From Syngnathus acus (lineage: Eukaryota; Chordata; Actinopteri; Syngnathiformes; Syngnathidae), in contig NC_051092.1 of assembly GCF_901709675.1 (NCBI RefSeq), positions 10,870,491 to 10,934,490 of the forward strand: a DNA stretch of 64,000 bases, given 5' to 3'. This document shows positions 58,607-64,000 of this stretch, piece after piece. The number at the start of each line of letters is the position of its first letter. Position 1 is the stretch's first letter. The notes under the pieces are model-generated. The model did not search any database. It saw only the letters and a list, made by a program, of their open reading frames with translations, and was not told the DNA's origin. The translations under genes and the position numbers were made by a program.

Positions 58607-58947
58607 CATTTTCGCGATTACATTCAGTTTATAACATAACAAAGCTGCAATCGCTCCTCCAGACTGCATTTTTGTATTTGCTAGTGTTGATTTTTAAGCC
58701 AGCTGTATGTTCTTCTGCATGCAATGATGAACCCAGGGAGACGGCATCTTCCAAGAATAACAGAAACACGTGAAGTGATGTCACAGACATGCGCGGTAAA
58801 GGCGGTTTGTTCCGGCATAAACCACCCCTCGTCTTCAGAATAAAGTCTTGATTGGAATGAACTTGATCAGAATACTCTAAATGGGGTGTGTCCATGAAGC
58901 ATTCTTATTCTAATCAGGTTTTTAATTCGATTAAACATAGCCACGGA

Positions 58948-59908
58948 AGTTAAAGCAACCACGAGGCCATACTAAGTGGAAAAACCGAGGAGAGACCAAA
59001 GAGGACAGAGGGAGATATTCATGGAAAGGGTGTTCAACCTTTCAATTTAATTTCACTTTCCAGCAAATATTTTTTTGCTGCTCATTAATGTTATCTTATC
59101 AAGCAACAATGGCATGTTCTTTTAAATTGCCCGACTATACACAAAGGTGTGTGGATTAATGTAAGCGCAAGACTTTGATAAGACGATGTGAGTCTAATGT
59201 GAAGCTTGACATCAGCCATTTCTCCTCTATAGATCAAATGTGACCACGTTGGCCTTTATCCACACAAAGTTCAATTATTAGTCAACTCTTATGTGGGGAA
59301 AGGTCCTGGTTTGTGAATTACTTTGAAATATTCAGTGAATTCAAGATGTGTTCGTATCACGCTGTCACCGGAAACTGGCCACAAACCAAATCTAATCTTT
59401 AAAGCTTTTGAGTTTAGTACTTCCAGTTATCTGTAAGGTGCTCCTTATCAAAAATCCTTCTCAAGTAAATACAAAAATACAAGTTTCATTTTCACTAATT
59501 TCATGCAGAATAAGTCACGAAGTAAACTTTCCCCACCTACAGTGTCCCAAACGTGTTTCTTTGACCTTTTTAATGTCCGTAACCAAAAATTGTAAGATGT
59601 GAGTCATATACAGTAAATTTCAGGATTGTTTCTCGCTCAATTTATCATCCACTGTTCCATTTAAATGAACTTATTAACTTTTCTTATCCAGTTTAATGTT
59701 ATTTAAATGTTTGCTGTACATGTCATGGTTTCCCATGACTTAAACAACAAAACTAAAGCAAACATTGTTGTGGTTATTTTTAAAACTGATGCACAGTCAA
59801 TATAATGTAGAATTTGTGGTATCTTATTTATTTGATAACAAAGAGGTAAACAGATTATAACAGGCATTGTAATTTCACCTTGGCAAACTAAACGTGGTTG
59901 TTAATTTA

Positions 59909-59910
<2 letters not shown>
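58948..59910. other. Non-coding stretch, nothing recognised
   Basis: AT-leaning unique sequence without supported exons. Confidence 0.5.

Positions 59911-59986
<76 letters not shown>
59911..59986. repeat. (CA)38 microsatellite
   Basis: 76 bases of perfect CA. Confidence 0.97.
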
Positions 59987-59987
<1 letters not shown>

Positions 59988-60075
59988 TCCTGGAGTATGA
60001 TCTAGACATATAACTTACTTCTTGGTAAGTGTGAGATAGCTGAGCATCTGTTTCCTGGGGGTGCATACGCACATG

Positions 60076-60079
<4 letters not shown>

Positions 60080-60124
<45 letters not shown>
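60080..60124. repeat. (CA)n microsatellite, about 21 units
   Basis: A second CA array 93 bp after the first, ending ACGCACA. Both lie in a minus-strand frame of Cys-Val repeats that is not a gene. Confidence 0.96.
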
Positions 60125-60125
<1 letters not shown>

Positions 60126-62302
60126 GTCTCGACACAGAGACTGGTTGGTGGTCATGCTGCTCTGGGCCTGACCAGCTGCCTGCACTGTTCTGCTGGGGGG
60201 AAAAAAAAATCCTAGCTGCTTCTAGTGGGCGCTATTGAGACTAACACTATGCAGCTGCTGGAGGGTGCAGTGGTAGTATGAGCACATACTTTAGTTTGGC
60301 TGACCAAGGCTATCAATGAAAGTCAGGCAGACATTCAACATCGTATTTATGCATGAAAGAAATGGGATATTAGCATTTATCGTTAGTTGACTGTGACAGG
60401 TCGGGGAATAAATTCAAATTTTCAAAAGAAAACCTTAACATTTTCATTTCTAATAGTCATCCCATCCATTAAGTTGGTAACAATGGGTGAGCTGTAGAAA
60501 GAATAGTAATTATGCGAAAAGAATATTAACTGTACAGTGTGTACTAAACTAATAACGTGTCATAGTTGCAGATGTGGACATCATTCTCGATCAAATTTAC
60601 AGGGTAAATTTGCAAGTACAGAAAGAATGGAAAAGTAGGGATGCTGACTATGTTGGGAATAGTCTTAGTTGGCGAGTCTTTTTGATAATTTGGGAAAATA
60701 CTTGAATGTATGTCCTTAAATTTGAGTTGGATGCCTTGGATGTTGACAGGGGATTCTTATTCTTATTCACGATGCAACACGTATACCTGTTGTGTGGGGA
60801 CTGAATACGTTTTATGAGGAGATTGAGGTGATGTATTCAACTCTGCCAGTTCCTGTTTTTGTCTCCTGCTCTACGATTTCCATCCCTCTCTTATGCAATT
60901 TCTGTCAGGCATGTTTTGCTACACTAGGTTTTAGGTTCTGTGAACGCAACTGCACTATCGCAAAGTGGTCATGAAAAAGGTTCATGACTAAAAAATGTTT
61001 TATGTTAAAGCAATAACGTTATGACCACTCTCCTGAGAAATGGAATTTAACCAATAACGTTGCTGCTTGTAAAGCTACTACAGCCCAACAATGGTAGTTT
61101 GTGTTTGTTGTATAGTTGTGCAAAATTTCAAGGTTGCTGCTGCTCTTAACTTGACACTGTATACATGGATGGATGGATGGACGGACAAATAGATGATCGG
61201 ATGGACTGATGGATTTTTATTAAATCTTGTGAACTGCTGATGCGTTTGTTGAGTTGAGTCAGTGTTATTAGTTTTCGTTACTGTTTGTACTTTGTACATT
61301 TCAGACGTCATATAAAAAGGTGAAATGAGGTGCAGCAGAAAAGCAGCAAAGTCAAAACGAGACTTGTCAGTTGTTGCGAGGCTGCAGCTTGCTGCTTACC
61401 ACACCTCAGTTTACCTTTTGTTTCACATCCTTCTTGATTCATCTCAATGAAACATCCTGTTTGCTGCCATTCGGATGCATACGTACTTTGAAGCATTATA
61501 ATATGCATTTGCCTCCCATTTCAATTATTAGTCATAGAAAAAAAAATCCATGGTCTGAGTGTGAATCCCTTTCAGTAAGGTGTCCTACCTCTAGGTGGTT
61601 GGTGAGTTAATGTATTGTGTCTGATCACGGTTCACCAAAGCGAAACTTAATCCAACGTATTGGCTTCTGTTAATCAATGATCCTGCCTTTCTCCTTTCAT
61701 TTACAGGAAATTGTGCATGAAAGGTAGCGACAGAAATTTTTAAAATTCTTTCCGTCATTCCAAACACGGCAATTATCAACAAGTCATGTGAGAATCTGTC
61801 ACCTAGTTGACATGCGACTTTTTTTTTTTGCCTGACAACAGTTAAATTTTAGTCAGATCCCTTTAGTAGCGGAGGTGAATTCTTCACACGGACTTCAAAC
61901 ACAGAGCTGTTTTTCCAGTGCTAATTTTCTTTTTTTTTTTTCTTCTTTTTTTTTTTTAAAAAGCATGTACCGTACCTCAAATCCAAGACTGTAAAGGAGA
62001 ATGAAATGTGGTAAAGAATTGAAAGCTGGCATAAAAAGCATTTAGCTATAATTACTGAGACACTTCAAGAGTGCATCTTATTGGTCCCACTCAAATTTGT
62101 CTTAATAAATTGGAAAATTTGATCAGTTTCTAAAACAGCCTAAACAGTCCAGTTCAAGGCAATCAGATTACAATGACTTTGATCAGGGGTGGGCAACTCA
62201 AATGACATGGGGCCCACAGTTTTTCATCAACGCTATTGGGGCAGGCTACAAAGGATCATGCACTTACTAACCAGATGTATGACAGCTATACCTATCCATG
62301 CA
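60125..62302. other. Non-coding stretch with simple repeats
   Basis: (GGAT)n with variants occurs at about 61164-61210, and T-rich runs at 61819-61830 and 61927-61957. A short phrase at 62185-62215 (GGGGTGGGCAACTCAAATGA) resembles the end of a common DNA-transposon family. No gene was recognised. Confidence 0.45.
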
Positions 62303-62402
62303 GCCACGGGGAGAACATGCACACTCCACACAGGAAGGCCAGAGCCAGAATCGAACCTCTGAACTGTGAAGCAGACGTGCTAATGAGTGTTCCACTGCGC
62401 AC
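62303..62402 (-). mobile_element. SINE 5' head fragment, minus orientation
   Basis: Read on the minus strand it gives GTGCGCAGTGGAACACTCAT, then TTAGCACGTCTGCTTCACAG, then the B-box GGTTCGATTC (62357 down to 62348), then TGTGTGGAGTGTGCATG and TTCTCCCCGTGGC. That is the SINE head with an intact B-box but without the 3' body and tail. It complements the B-box-lacking copies elsewhere in the window. Confidence 0.75.
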
Positions 62403-64000
62403 CTATATAGTATAATTATAGTGATGGAGGTGGAGAAATGGAGAGATGGATAGATAGCAAGAGATTTACTCAGAGAAAGTGTGTATGTCTTTTAAAGTTG
62501 ATTTTCCCATTTACATATTTATTTATTCTCATTCTTTATCAAATAAATGATGTCAGTTTGCTCCGCTCTCACTTTCTAAGGTTCTGCTTTTTCACTTACT
62601 TCTGTGCAAGCTTCCTTTCACAATCATGAATGTGTTTTTTTTTTTTTTTAAAGTTGTGCTGCAGTATCTGCTTTATTCATCAAAGTGGCATTCTTGTCTA
62701 ACACTCAAACCAGCAAACGTGAAGATACTTTTAGGCCCCTGTGTCTTTTGAGTTTTCATGTCCTATGTCTAATCCATTAAGAATACACTCCTTGTACAAA
62801 ATAATTAACACAACCAACCTTTAATGTGTCAAACTTAATGTTTTGCTCAACAAGCATCAAAAGATGTTTTACTATTAGAAACAGTATTGTGTTTCTCGCT
62901 CAATAGTGCTTTTGTCTGTGCAAGCATGGACAACATTCATTATTTGCTTCCATTTATGATCTTTACGATAATTTGGTCGGTCGATTAAACACTTGAAAGT
63001 GTTCCAAACACCATCCGAGTCCCAGGTGACACTCTCGCTATTATTTGCGTACACAGATGTTTAAACTTCCACCTTCTGTATACATACTGTAGCTCAGCAA
63101 AATCCCCTGAGCCTCATTCTCAACTGTACAACAAGACTGTCATCCAGAATAGTGTGTGTGACTGTCTGATCTGGCATGCACATTTGACTCCACTCTTTTT
63201 GGGGCATTAAGCACTTTATGTATATATCTGAAGTGCTTAGCTGTCATTGCTAGTTATGTGTGTGTGAGTGCTGCCAGCAGAGGTTATGAATGACCTACAG
63301 CTGGCCTCGCTAGACAGCTGACCACTGAAGTGGTAATCATCGAAATGAAATTTTGGATGATACACCAACAGTCGCCCGGGTGCTCTCCACATTGCTCGAT
63401 CCGTGGCTTTGTCACACGTGACTGCAGTGCCATGTTTTTTTTCATTGCATAGGTAGATAAAATATCTACTTCATGTGAAACAATGGGAATGTGGCAGGAT
63501 TCATCGCAGAGAGAGAGCGGATGTCATGAAGTCGAGCAAAGTCAAAGTTGTGAATTGATTGCAAAAGGGTGCATTTCACTTTTGAGTTTAAGATTTGTGT
63601 GAATTCCGCATATCGCACAGAAATTCTCAAAAGATCAAGAGATCTGTGAGCATTGAAAATCCAAAACTTTTGACAATTTAAATTAGACAAGTTTTCATGT
63701 AGCGCTGAAATGCTGTCACACAAATAACTGGAAAACAGAAGAAAGACCAAGAGCATATCGAAATATACGAAGATGACACACGGCAATCAACACTCATTTG
63801 AATCATTTCTGTTGCATGTTACTTTAAACTATTCGAACAAAACATTATGGGGGGAGAAGTTGTGAGTCATGCCAATTCAAAATATATTACCTCTAGCTTC
63901 ATGGTTATTTGGATTCCATTGATTTGTAATGTAGTATACACCAAAATGTCAGGAATATTCATCTTTCAGCTGAGGATCCCAAATGAACCTTAAATACATG
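62403..64000. other. Non-coding stretch to the window end
   Basis: No gene, exon pair or transposon ends recognised. A T/A run lies at 62634-62651. The 106-codon minus frame at 63466-63786 has no domain. Confidence 0.5.

Larger units (their letters stand above)
57801..58947. mobile_element. Old inverted-repeat element split by an LTR
   Basis: The left part (57801-58086) and the reverse complement of the right part (58607-58947) share ordered matches. GGCTATGCTTA at the left edge matches GGCTATGTTTA at the right edge. CATGGACAC occurs at 57881-57889 and, inverted, at 58888-58896. GATTAAAAG/GATTAGAA-type AT-rich sequence lies between. This suggests long imperfect terminal inverted repeats of a roughly 620-bp MITE interrupted by the LTR. 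The superfamily is undetermined. Confidence 0.45.

Noticed and set aside
59875-60135. Minus-strand Cys-Val repeat frame
   Set aside because: It is the translation of two CA arrays.

Overview
The window is vertebrate nuclear DNA, most likely from a teleost fish. It is AT-leaning, almost free of long open reading frames and rich in dinucleotide microsatellites. It is littered with tRNA-headed SINEs ending in GGATGGATGG and with TA-flanked DNA-transposon relics of the kinds seen in ray-finned fish. From memory the SINE consensus resembles copies from percomorphs, perhaps syngnathids (pipefish and seahorses), but that is a weak impression. Nothing prokaryotic, viral-genomic or CRISPR-like is present.

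Only one long protein-coding frame is convincing: a 718-codon intronless ORF at 52215-54371 (+). It encodes a Gag-protease protein of the BEL/Pao LTR-retrotransposon type: N-terminal coiled coil, Cys-rich linker, partial Gag domain (DUF1759-like), two perfect CCHC zinc knuckles plus a third CCHH-type one, and an aspartic-protease-like domain (DUF1758-like) with a DAQ active-site triplet. I see no reverse transcriptase, integrase or flanking LTRs. The leader starts just after a strong polypyrimidine tract and AG. This could be a captured (domesticated) gag-pro gene and is the most interesting locus here.

Host-gene evidence is otherwise thin. A CpG-rich block at about 5.8-6.5 kb with a CCAAT box, CRE-like sites and a consensus donor (CAG|GTGAGT at 6096/6097) looks like a plus-strand promoter and first exon. 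Splice-flanked candidate exons lie at 16900-16930, 18121 onward, 35883-35971 and 44873-45041 (+), and at 49137-49291 (-). None could be assigned to a named gene, so much of the window may be introns or intergenic DNA with regulatory elements.

Layout: 0-13 kb holds SINEs, MITEs, the candidate promoter and two CTCF-like motifs. 13-33 kb is mostly non-repetitive with long microsatellites (GT/GC at 19.9 kb, TCAC at 27.5 kb, AC at 29.6 kb) and a G-rich block at 21.7 kb. 33-40 kb holds a Tc1 remnant and a pogo-like transposase remnant. 40-49 kb is mostly unique, with a 22-G run and a 158-bp tandem duplication. 49.6-54.6 kb holds a full-length MITE, a SINE and the Gag-protease ORF. 56-59 kb holds a candidate conserved block, a polypyrimidine tract and a solo LTR apparently nested in an older inverted-repeat element. 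59-64 kb holds two CA arrays and a SINE head. The pogo-like transposase remnant and four non-autonomous pieces share a common terminus, so one transposase lineage probably seeded several of these insertions.
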